A stretch of 5,258 bases of DNA from a bacterium (lineage in GTDB: Bacteria; Bacteroidota; Ignavibacteria; Kapaibacteriales; UBA961): contig JALHLL010000227.1 of NCBI GenBank assembly GCA_022844575.1, forward strand, positions 1-5,258, given 5' to 3'. The position numbers and the translations under genes were made by a program. Shown here one piece after another: positions 1 to 5,258 of the stretch. The notes under the pieces are model-generated. The model saw only the letters and a program-made list of their open reading frames with translations. It was not told the DNA's origin and did no database searches. Each line of letters starts with the position of its first letter. The first letter of the stretch is position 1.

Positions 1-1
1 C

Positions 2-1087
2 ATAAGAATAGAGGTGGAGGACGAGCTAAGTGCTTATACCTTATTTGAAACATTAAACTATAGGGGGGTTGACTTAACGGTTACTGATTTATTGAAGAAT
101 TATCTGTTCTCTTTAATTTCGGTAACAGACTTACAAATTGCAAAAGATATTTGGAAGCGAATCTCGGCAACAGTAGGATTAGAAAAATTTCCGACATTTT
201 TGCGTCACTATTGGATTTCTAAAAATCCGATGGTAAGGCAGGAGCAACTGTTTAAGATTATCAGATCGAACATTAAATCGAATGTTGATGTTTTTGGACT
301 ATTAAGAAATCTGGAAGGGGCTGCTTTATTATATATTGCACTGCAAGATCCTTTACATTCTGAGTGGAGTGGTAATAGAGAAAGAATGAAACGTATAAGA
401 GAACTTAAATTATTTGGTGTAAAGCAACAATTGCCATTGCTTATGGTTGCGAAATCAGTGTTTAATGATGCAGAATATGATAAGTTATTAAAACTTGTTT
501 CCGTTGTTTCTTTCCGATATAATGTTATTGGCAGCAGGCAAGCAAATAGGATGGAAGAACTGTATAATGAAGCTTGCCGAAAAGTATTCAAAAGAGAAAT
601 TAATAGAACCGTAGATATTTTTAATCAAATCAAAGAGTTGTATATATCCGATGAAGATTTTATGAACGATTTTACAACAATTCAGATATATTCCTATGGG
701 CGCTCCAAAAAATTAGTGCGTTATATTCTATTTGAATTGGAAAATTTATTGATGCAAGGTGGTGATAGAGATTATGAAGGTGACCCAGCGACTATTGAGC
801 ATGTATTACCCGAAAGTTCTAACGAAGGGTGGTATGAGTATTTTCCGCAGAGTATTGTAGAAAATTATAAATATAGACTCGGTAATTACACAATACTTGA
901 AGATCACTTAAATAGAGATTGCGGGGATAGTGTGTTTGAGCATAAAAAAGAGTACTATAGAAGGAGTCAATATGAACTATCGAAACGACTAAATGTTAAT
1001 GAGTGGCTTCCTTCTACTTTGGATGCAAGACAAAGAGACATGGCGAATTGGGCAAAAACTATTTGGAGAGTACCTTATGCCGATTAG
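2..1087 (+). CDS. GmrSD/SspE-type DUF262-DUF1524 nuclease, 5'-truncated by window edge
   Basis: This is the C-terminal part of a DUF262/DUF1524 protein, the family of the type IV restriction enzyme GmrSD and the phosphorothioate-sensing SspE. The reading frame is open to the left edge, and the GTG at 14 is almost certainly an internal Val. Counting residues from that Val, residues 6-33 carry the DUF262 tail signature (AYTLFETLNYRG, then DLLKNYLFS). The helical middle is poorly conserved. Residues 259-345 form the DUF1524 His-Me-finger nuclease: IEHVLP with candidate catalytic H263, LGNYTIL (N291), N300, FEHKK (K311), then W330 and a WAKTIW tail. The DUF262 nucleotide-binding core with its DGQQR-like motif would lie left of the window and cannot be checked. 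Family members typically restrict modified phage DNA. About 19 of 27 Arg codons are AGA/AGG, against about 5 of 19 in the TPR gene, suggesting transfer. The visible part has no frameshift and its C-terminus is intact. The family call is firm; the target modification is unknown. Confidence 0.87.
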   Translation: MRIEVEDELSAYTLFETLNYRGVDLTVTDLLKNYLFSLISVTDLQIAKDIWKRISATVGLEKFPTFLRHYWISKNPMVRQEQLFKIIRSNIKSNVDVFGLLRNLEGAALLYIALQDPLHSEWSGNRERMKRIRELKLFGVKQQLPLLMVAKSVFNDAEYDKLLKLVSVVSFRYNVIGSRQANRMEELYNEACRKVFKREINRTVDIFNQIKELYISDEDFMNDFTTIQIYSYGRSKKLVRYILFELENLLMQGGDRDYEGDPATIEHVLPESSNEGWYEYFPQSIVENYKYRLGNYTILEDHLNRDCGDSVFEHKKEYYRRSQYELSKRLNVNEWLPSTLDARQRDMANWAKTIWRVPYAD

Positions 1088-1139
1088 GCACTGATTTTAG
1101 AATCTTTCATGAATGGGATATGTTGAATACTAACAGAAT

Positions 1140-1163
1140 GATAAAAACTTCGTTATCCTTTTT
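1140..1163 (+). terminator. weak hairpin plus T-run after the nuclease gene
   Basis: GATAA (1140-1144) pairs with TTATC (1153-1157) across an 8-nt loop, followed by C and five T (1159-1163). An alternative A5/T5 pairing (1143-1147 with 1159-1163) uses the same bases. It sits in the 65-bp convergent gap and overlaps the last codons of the opposing DUF4031 gene. The stem is short and has one G-C pair, so terminator function is only a guess. Confidence 0.25.
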
Positions 1164-1392
1164 CATAATACTCTTTTAACAATTCCACCAATTCCCGTCT
1201 TTTAACGGGCTTCGCTCCTAATAATAAGGCGTGATGATAATGTTCCTTTCTCACATCATAATGCGGGCGATTCGGTTTATCCTGAAACCATGAGCGCCAT
1301 AAACCCAATCGTTGTGCAAAATCATGCAATTCATCCAAATCTGTTGCCGCAAGATGTGACCACCCTCGCATCGGTGTATCAATAATGACCAT
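1153..1392 (-). CDS. DUF4031 family small protein
   Basis: This 79-residue protein matches the DUF4031 pattern: a beta-strand start with an acidic residue (MVIIDTP, D5), WSHLAAT, the LDELHDFAQRLGL block (about 19-31), a WFQ segment, HYDVRKEHY (about 44-52), and an ALLLGAKPVKRRELVELL tail. The biochemical function of DUF4031 is not established. The conserved His and Asp residues (H13, H44, D46) could bind metal or substrate, but that is inference. Its ATG lies 2 nt after the stop codon of the cysteine desulfurase gene on the same strand, so the two are very probably co-transcribed and translationally coupled. An AAGAGG motif 6 nt before the ATG supports this start. Length is normal for the family. 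There is no signal peptide or membrane segment, so it should be cytosolic. Confidence 0.85.
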   Translation of the reverse strand: MVIIDTPMRGWSHLAATDLDELHDFAQRLGLWRSWFQDKPNRPHYDVRKEHYHHALLLGAKPVKRRELVELLKEYYEKG

Positions 1393-1394
1393 AT

Positions 1395-2522
1395 CTAACC
1401 TCTTAGAGAAGCCATAATGTCATGAAGTGCCGCTGCCGCCGTTCGGACATCATCTTCCGTCGTATCTTTCGATACTGAAAAGCGAACAGCGGCTCTTGCC
1501 TCCGCTTTGCTGCGTCCCATTGCCATAAGTACATGCGAGGGTTGTGTGCTTCCGCTTACGCAAGCCGAGCCGTTTGAAGCTGCTATACCGTGTATATCAA
1601 GCGATTGAATGATTGCATCGCCATCTAATGAATCCGCATCGGCAAAAGAAATATTCAGGATATTAGGCATACTTCCTGATTCGGGCGTATTAAATCTTAT
1701 TCCATCCATATCGTTTAGAAGAGTACGCAAGAGAGATATTCTTTCTTGCATGATTATACTCCTTTTTTCCATTTCATCGTGTGCTTTTTTTGCGGCATAA
1801 GCAAAGCCGACAATTAGAGCAGTTGCTTCCGTACCTGCTCGACGATTCCGCTCTTGTCCTCCCCCTTGCTGATGTGCCTTGAGGTCTATTCCTTTTCGAA
1901 TATACATTGCGCCGATACCTTTGGGCCCGTGAATTTTATGTGCTGAAAACGATGCGAAGTCAATTCCCATTTCTTCTACATCAAATGGTATTTTGCAAAA
2001 ACTTTGTACGGCATCCGTATGCACAAGTGCTTCGGGGCATTGTCCTCGAACAATGTTGAGCGACTGTATAATACCTGTCTCATTATTGGCATGCATAATA
2101 CTTATGAGGGTGCGCTTATTATTCAGTTGAGCAAGTACTTCGGAATCAGCAATACCATATTCATTAACCGGAATGACGGAGCACTCCACTCCATCCGTTT
2201 GTAATTGTTCCATGGGGTATAATATGGCATGATGTTCCGTCGCGCCGACGGCGAGTCTATCAACAAGATGTGATTCATACACACAACTTTTGAGAATTGT
2301 ATTATTCGATTCCGTACCGCCGCTTGTAAAAATAATTTCAGCCGGGTGTGCATTGATGAGTGACGCAATGATGCTTCGAGATTCTTCGATTGCCACACGT
2401 GCACGTCTGCCGATGGAATAAATGGAAGAAGCATTGCCGTAGTCAGTACGGAACCAAGGAATCATCTTTTCGAGAACATCTTCATCTACTGCCGTTGTTG
2501 CGCTATTGTCAAGGTATATCAT
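1395..2522 (-). CDS. cysteine desulfurase, NifS/IscS family (PLP-dependent)
   Basis: The enzyme converts L-cysteine to L-alanine and loads the sulfur as a persulfide on an active-site Cys, supplying Fe-S clusters and thiolated tRNA or cofactors in the cytosol. Visible family landmarks: MIYLDNSATT at the N-terminus; TSGGTESNN (67-75); ATEHHA with the PLP-stacking His H97; HANNETG (144-150); HTDAVQ with D170 and Q173; SAHKIHGPKG with Schiff-base Lys K196; GGGQE...RAGTE (220-232); SNGSACVSGS with catalytic Cys C321; and substrate-binding R347 in VRFSVSKDTTEDD. The SGSAC loop places it in the IscS/NifS group rather than SufS. At 375 residues it is full length, and its ATG gives the standard family N-terminus. 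No IscU, IscR or SUF gene is visible, so I give no symbol: iscS, nifS or a tRNA-thiolation paralogue are all possible. DUF4031 follows 2 nt downstream. No strong Shine-Dalgarno site precedes the start. Confidence 0.96.
   Translation of the reverse strand: MIYLDNSATTAVDEDVLEKMIPWFRTDYGNASSIYSIGRRARVAIEESRSIIASLINAHPAEIIFTSGGTESNNTILKSCVYESHLVDRLAVGATEHHAILYPMEQLQTDGVECSVIPVNEYGIADSEVLAQLNNKRTLISIMHANNETGIIQSLNIVRGQCPEALVHTDAVQSFCKIPFDVEEMGIDFASFSAHKIHGPKGIGAMYIRKGIDLKAHQQGGGQERNRRAGTEATALIVGFAYAAKKAHDEMEKRSIIMQERISLLRTLLNDMDGIRFNTPESGSMPNILNISFADADSLDGDAIIQSLDIHGIAASNGSACVSGSTQPSHVLMAMGRSKAEARAAVRFSVSKDTTEDDVRTAAAALHDIMASLRG
1399..1404 (-). promoter_or_regulatory. ribosome binding site of the DUF4031 gene
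   Basis: The minus strand reads AAGAGG here, 6 nt before the ATG at 1392. It lies in the last codons of the desulfurase gene. It is the only clear Shine-Dalgarno-like site in the window and fixes the DUF4031 start. Confidence 0.5.
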
Positions 2523-2547
2523 ACTTACACTAAACTCTTATTTGTAT

Positions 2548-2557
2548 TGGAAATCTA
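2548..2557 (-). promoter_or_regulatory. possible Bacteroidota-type -7 box for the desulfurase operon
   Basis: On the minus strand this reads TAGATTTCCA, one mismatch from TAnnTTTGCA, about 25 nt before the desulfurase ATG. The inverted repeat at 2571-2600 would then cover the -33 region. No TTG element at the expected spacing is clear, so this is tentative. Confidence 0.25.
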
Positions 2558-2570
2558 CAATGTTTTATTC

Positions 2571-2600
2571 GGAAATACAGTACGATTTATACTGTTTTCC
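2571..2600. promoter_or_regulatory. inverted repeat in the divergent desulfurase/lpxA region, possible operator
   Basis: Left arm GGAAATACAGTA (2571-2582) and right arm TACTGTTTTCC (2590-2600) pair over 11 bp with one bulged T (2576), separated by 7 nt. It lies between two divergent starts, 48 bp from the desulfurase ATG and 96 bp from the lpxA ATG, with no converging transcript to terminate. An operator for a dimeric regulator is therefore the most natural reading. The regulator is not identifiable from the window. Confidence 0.45.
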
Positions 2601-2665
2601 ATTGTTATTCACTCTTATGTTTTGCCGATAATAAGTAACAATCTCCATTACATCGCACATTTGAG

Positions 2666-2675
2666 TAATTTTGCA
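2666..2675 (+). promoter_or_regulatory. putative lpxA promoter -7 box, Bacteroidota type
   Basis: TAATTTTGCA matches the TAnnTTTG(CA) -7 consensus of Bacteroidota exactly and ends 21 nt before the lpxA ATG. A -33 TTG at 17-23 nt spacing is not present, so the assignment rests on the -7 box. The same ATTTTGCAGA 10-mer recurs upstream of the TPR gene. Confidence 0.45.
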
Positions 2676-2696
2676 GACGACACATTATAATATTGC

Positions 2697-3476
2697 ATGA
2701 TAACGATACATCCACAAGCTGCAGTTTCCCCTAAAGCAAGAATAGCCGATAATGTCCGAATAGGAGCATTTACATTTATTGACGATGATGTAGAAATAGG
2801 CGAATCAACTGAAATACAAAGCAATGTAGTACTGAAGAACGGAACCCGTATAGGGAATGAATGCACGGTGTTTTCCGGTGCGGTTATAGGAAGCGAACCA
2901 CAGGATTTGAAATTTCAGGGCGAGCCCACACTTGCAGTGATAGGTAACAGAACTGTTATAAGAGAATGTGTTACGGTAAACAGGGGAACATCTCATTCGG
3001 GAAAAGCTATTGTTGGTGATGATTGTTTACTTATGGCTTATACACATGTGGCCCATGATTGCGTTGTGGGTAATCATGTTATTTTATCGAACGTTACACA
3101 GCTTGCGGGACATGTTACCATTGGCGATTGGGCTATACTCGGCGGTATGGCAAAAGTAGTGCAGTTCTGTAATGTAGGTGCTCATGTAATGCTCGGAGCC
3201 GGTGTGAAAGTAACGAAGGATATCCCTCCCTATACCCTCATAGGACGCGAACCTGCACGATTGGAAGGGATAAATGTGATAGGACTTAAACGTCGTGGTT
3301 TTGCAACAGATACCATTGATGCTATAGAACACTTTTTCTCCATGGTATATTTCGGCTCTTATAATGTCACCGATGGCATCGAGGCATATAAAGCATTAGT
3401 ATCCGAACCATGTGCAGAAGTACAGTTGTGTATTGATTTTATCAAATCCTCGAAAAAAGGAACAATTAGAGCGTAG
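2697..3476 (+). CDS. lpxA: UDP-N-acetylglucosamine O-acyltransferase LpxA
   Basis: LpxA transfers an R-3-hydroxyacyl chain from acyl carrier protein to the 3-OH of UDP-GlcNAc, the first step of lipid A synthesis in the cytosol; it works as a homotrimer. Residues 1-180 are hexapeptide repeats of a left-handed beta-helix (RIGAF, VEIGES, RIGNEC). PQDLKF (Q69, D70), GEPT, IRECVTVNRGT, HVAHDC with catalytic base H120, and AGHV (H139) all match the E. coli enzyme. GINVIGLKRRGF (191-202) leads into the C-terminal helical domain. At 259 residues it is full length (E. coli 262). Two differences: V155 replaces the conserved His of the HQF motif, and A168 stands at the position of E. coli G173, the acyl-chain ruler. 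No lpxD, lpxC, fabZ or lpxB adjoins it here. The ATG at 2697 fits the family N-terminus; no Shine-Dalgarno site is visible. Confidence 0.96.
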   Translation: MITIHPQAAVSPKARIADNVRIGAFTFIDDDVEIGESTEIQSNVVLKNGTRIGNECTVFSGAVIGSEPQDLKFQGEPTLAVIGNRTVIRECVTVNRGTSHSGKAIVGDDCLLMAYTHVAHDCVVGNHVILSNVTQLAGHVTIGDWAILGGMAKVVQFCNVGAHVMLGAGVKVTKDIPPYTLIGREPARLEGINVIGLKRRGFATDTIDAIEHFFSMVYFGSYNVTDGIEAYKALVSEPCAEVQLCIDFIKSSKKGTIRA

Positions 3477-3525
3477 TACATTACCATAACTGCGCATTTA
3501 TTTACCCATTCATCGCCTCGTTTTA

Positions 3526-3544
3526 CGGCTTTTCTAACAAGCCG
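3526..3544 (+). terminator. hairpin downstream of lpxA, possible terminator
   Basis: CGGCTT (3526-3531) and AAGCCG (3539-3544) form a perfect 6-bp stem with a 7-nt loop, 49 bp after the lpxA stop. No T-run follows, so it is at best a weak terminator or an mRNA 3'-end stabiliser. Confidence 0.3.
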
Positions 3545-3659
3545 AATCGTGTTTAGATACAATTATAACGTCCAAGTAAAAAAAGACTTTTTCCCCTTCT
3601 ATTGTCCTTTGTGCGTGTTTTCCATACGATAAAGTAGTATGATAATTACGTCGATTTGT

Positions 3660-3669
3660 ATACATGTAT
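3660..3669. promoter_or_regulatory. perfect 10-bp palindrome ATACATGTAT, possible operator
   Basis: ATACATGTAT is self-complementary and lies 34 bp upstream of the promoter-like box at 3704, near or just beyond the -33 region. One of two GTATGATA copies overlaps its right edge. A regulator site is possible, but short palindromes also occur by chance in AT-rich DNA. Confidence 0.25.
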
Positions 3670-3703
3670 GATATTTGATGTGGTTTAGTTATGCAATCCT
3701 TTG

Positions 3704-3713
3704 TTATTTTGCA
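3704..3713 (+). promoter_or_regulatory. putative promoter -7 box for the TPR gene
   Basis: TTATTTTGCA has one mismatch to TAnnTTTGCA and shares ATTTTGCAGA with the box upstream of lpxA. A TTTG at 3674-3677 could serve as -33, though the 26-nt spacing is longer than usual. Transcription from here would give a 5' leader of about 75-80 nt. Confidence 0.35.
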
Positions 3714-3797
3714 GATATATGAATACCTATGTGATGTTAATTAAATAAGATAACTTTATTATTCGCCACATTTAGACACAATGCCGGACAAATAGTT

Positions 3798-5225
3798 ATG
3801 ACCAATAATTTTGGTTTTGATGAGGGTGATGCCGAGGAGTCATCGCCACGAGATATGGATGAGCAATTACGTCGCTTCAGAAAAGAACTCGGAAGCAGTA
3901 GTAAGGGGTATGTACCGGATACCATTGCTTTGGAAGCTTTGATACCATATTGCTTAGATAAACAACTTTTTCAGGACGCATTAAATTTTAGTACCGTTCT
4001 TACGGAATTCCAGCCGTTTTCATCTGATGCTTGGTTATGGAAAGGTGTAGCACTTTCCAATCTTGAGCGATATGATGAGGCATTGGAATCATATGATCGA
4101 GCTTTTTCTTTAAATCCGACCGATACCGAAATACAACTTAATCGTGCCGATGTATTTGTTGAGCGTGGTGAATTCTCGAAAGCTTGGACAATTTACGAAT
4201 CGCTTTTAGGAATGTTTCCTGATGATGAAGAGGCATTATATGGGAAAGCACTATTACTCGGACGACTTAACCGTTTGGATGAAGCGATCAATCTTCTGAA
4301 ATATTTGCAAAAATCTGAAGAAAGAGGACTTGATGCTACAGCAGAACTTGCCTATTGTTATGATCAGAAAAATGATTATTCCAAAGCATTTGAACTGTAT
4401 CAGCAATGTATAGATGCCGACCCTTTTGATGCCACCCATTGGTTTAATGCCGGAGTGGTTTTATGCCATCAGCAGCAATTTTATAAGGCAATCGAATACT
4501 ACGATATGGCTGTAACGATTAAAGTGGATTTTGCGGCTGCATGGTATAATCTCGGTAATTCCTATAGTACGCTCGGAAGAATGTTGGAAGCCATTTCCGC
4601 TTATGAACATGCTCTGGAATTTGAAAGAAATGATTTTGCATTCTGGCATAATTTAGGTTCGGCTTACCATGAAACAAATCAACCCGAAAAAGCCATTGAC
4701 TCCTTTAAGCAAGCATTGGCTATGGAGCCCGGACATTTTGAATCTTTGTATGGTTTGGCTGCATCGTATGACGGTTTAGGAAAAATACAGGAAGCTATAG
4801 AACATTATTTGGATGCCGAAAAGATAAAACCTGATGATGCGGATTTATTATATGCCATTGCCGATGCTTATTATTCGATACAAGATATACTGGAAGCACT
4901 ACGCTATTATAAACGGGCATTGGAGATAAACCCTGATGACCCGGACGGTGTTTTCGACTATGCTGCAACCTTATATGAAAAATCGTATTTTTCAGAGGCA
5001 GTGAAGTGGTTTGAACAATTTATTACATTGAGACCGGATAATTTTGAGGGTTATTATTATCTGGCAAAAACATTGATTATGCTTGATGAAAAATCGGAAG
5101 CTGTTATACAATTACGAAAGGCGCTGCAAATAAATCCGGAGATACGCAATGACTTACGAAAAGATATAGGTTTATTGCCTGTTACACCGTTACCGGATTG
5201 GTTTTTTCAGAAAGTGGAAGAGTAA
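3798..5225 (+). CDS. tetratricopeptide repeat (TPR) protein, 12 repeats
   Basis: This 475-residue protein is nearly all TPR solenoid. Residues 1-41 are acidic and probably disordered (GDAEESSPRDMDEQL). Residues 42-449 divide into twelve units of exactly 34 residues; the first (42-75) is degenerate and the other eleven are recognisable, for example WYNLGNSYSTLGRMLEAISAYEHAL (249-273). The usual W/Y-x-x-L-G, A-Y, A, Y/F and N/D-P positions recur. Residues 450-475 form a short cap with an aromatic LPDWFF motif. There is no signal peptide, membrane segment or catalytic domain, so it is likely a cytosolic protein-binding scaffold. TPR identity says nothing about the partner. The ATG at 3798 gives the longest sensible frame and lies 2 nt after a tiny ATG-to-TAG frame (3781-3795); no Shine-Dalgarno site is seen. 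It is separated from lpxA by 321 bp with its own promoter-like box, so it is probably independently transcribed. Confidence 0.93.
   Translation: MTNNFGFDEGDAEESSPRDMDEQLRRFRKELGSSSKGYVPDTIALEALIPYCLDKQLFQDALNFSTVLTEFQPFSSDAWLWKGVALSNLERYDEALESYDRAFSLNPTDTEIQLNRADVFVERGEFSKAWTIYESLLGMFPDDEEALYGKALLLGRLNRLDEAINLLKYLQKSEERGLDATAELAYCYDQKNDYSKAFELYQQCIDADPFDATHWFNAGVVLCHQQQFYKAIEYYDMAVTIKVDFAAAWYNLGNSYSTLGRMLEAISAYEHALEFERNDFAFWHNLGSAYHETNQPEKAIDSFKQALAMEPGHFESLYGLAASYDGLGKIQEAIEHYLDAEKIKPDDADLLYAIADAYYSIQDILEALRYYKRALEINPDDPDGVFDYAATLYEKSYFSEAVKWFEQFITLRPDNFEGYYYLAKTLIMLDEKSEAVIQLRKALQINPEIRNDLRKDIGLLPVTPLPDWFFQKVEE
3921..5144 (+). repeat. twelve in-register 102-bp coding units (TPR array)
   Basis: Codons 42-449 of the TPR gene form twelve consecutive 102-bp units with no insertion or deletion between them. 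The units are diverged at DNA level, so this is an old protein repeat rather than a recent tandem duplication. Clear unit boundaries at residues 76, 110, 144, 178, 212, 246, 280, 314, 348, 382 and 416 fit the 34-residue period. Confidence 0.85.
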
Positions 5226-5258
5226 AATATTATTTTCAACATACTACTGTTTTATTAT

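Larger units (their letters stand above)
3477..3797. other. 321-bp intergenic region between lpxA and the TPR gene
   Basis: No credible coding region, tRNA or rRNA is visible. The stretch is AT-rich and holds a GC-based hairpin soon after lpxA (3526-3544), an A7-GAC-T5 tract (3578-3592), two copies of GTATGATA (3637-3644 and 3666-3673), a 10-bp palindrome (3660-3669) and a promoter-like box (3704-3713). Its last part is probably the promoter and 5' leader of the TPR gene. Confidence 0.6.

Noticed and set aside
14..16. GTG at 14 as the true start of the nuclease gene
   Set aside because: The frame stays open to the left edge, and the next residues are the middle of DUF262; a start here would remove the essential N-terminal core. 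The gene is simply cut by the window.
208..591. 127-codon antisense open frame opposite the nuclease gene
   Set aside because: Low-complexity Ser/Leu/Cys-rich translation with no family resemblance; the opposite strand carries the recognisable DUF262-DUF1524 protein.
2123..2434. 103-codon open frame on the minus strand within the desulfurase gene
   Set aside because: It is out of frame with a strongly conserved gene, has no recognisable domain and no own start signals; it is a by-product of the real coding frame.
2601..2642. ATTGTTA/TAACAAT 7-bp inverted repeat in the divergent region
   Set aside because: The arms are AT-rich and separated by 28 nt; this is expected by chance here and much weaker than the repeat at 2571-2600.
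2686..2691. TATAAT matching a sigma70 -10 box just before lpxA
   Set aside because: It ends 5 nt before the ATG, so transcription would begin at or inside the coding region. A leaderless mRNA is possible, but the TAnnTTTG box upstream is better placed, and TATAAT is common by chance in AT-rich DNA.
3578..3592. A7-GAC-T5 tract as a terminator
   Set aside because: The stem would be A-T only with a 3-nt loop, which is too weak. It lies over 100 bp after lpxA.
3781..3795. Four-codon frame ATG-CCG-GAC-AAA-TAG ending 2 nt before the TPR start, as a regulatory upstream peptide
   Set aside because: Too short to judge; it has no ribosome binding site, no codon signal and no attenuator-like structure.
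3477..3797. A small RNA, tRNA or riboswitch in the gene between lpxA and the TPR protein
   Set aside because: No cloverleaf, no T-loop signature and no extended GC-paired structure were seen; only short hairpins and palindromes.

Overview
The window is AT-rich bacterial DNA with four confident protein genes and the 3' part of a fifth. A stand-alone lpxA shows an outer-membrane, lipid A-making (Gram-negative) bacterium. Two start regions carry a TAnnTTTG(CA)-like box and lack a clear Shine-Dalgarno sequence, the style of Bacteroidota and relatives. My best guess is a member of the Bacteroidota/Chlorobiota (FCB) group. The phylum is inference and I cannot name a species.

Layout. (1) 2-1087, plus: the C-terminal part of a GmrSD/SspE-type DUF262-DUF1524 nuclease, cut off by the left edge; its Arg codon choice differs from that of the other plus-strand genes, suggesting a transferred defence gene. 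(2) 1153-2522, minus: a two-gene operon read right to left, a NifS/IscS-type cysteine desulfurase followed 2 nt later by a 79-residue DUF4031 protein. It converges on the nuclease gene. (3) 2523-2696: a divergent intergenic region with a strong inverted repeat and putative promoter boxes for both directions. (4) 2697-3476, plus: lpxA, first acyltransferase of lipid A synthesis, with substitutions at the chain-length ruler and at one conserved His. (5) 3477-3797: 321 bp without a gene, holding a hairpin after lpxA, a 10-bp palindrome and a promoter-like box. (6) 3798-5225, plus: a cytosolic protein made almost wholly of twelve 34-residue TPR units with no insertions.

How they fit together. Most of the window looks like ordinary chromosomal backbone (sulfur mobilisation, lipid A, a TPR scaffold) abutting an accessory defence gene on the left. 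A DUF262-DUF1524 nuclease beside a cysteine desulfurase recalls the phosphorothioation-linked SspE/SspA pairing. Orientation, codon use and the absence of other Ssp/Dnd genes argue that this is coincidence, but the left flank should be read. I see no RNA gene, insertion sequence, CRISPR array or clearly new system.
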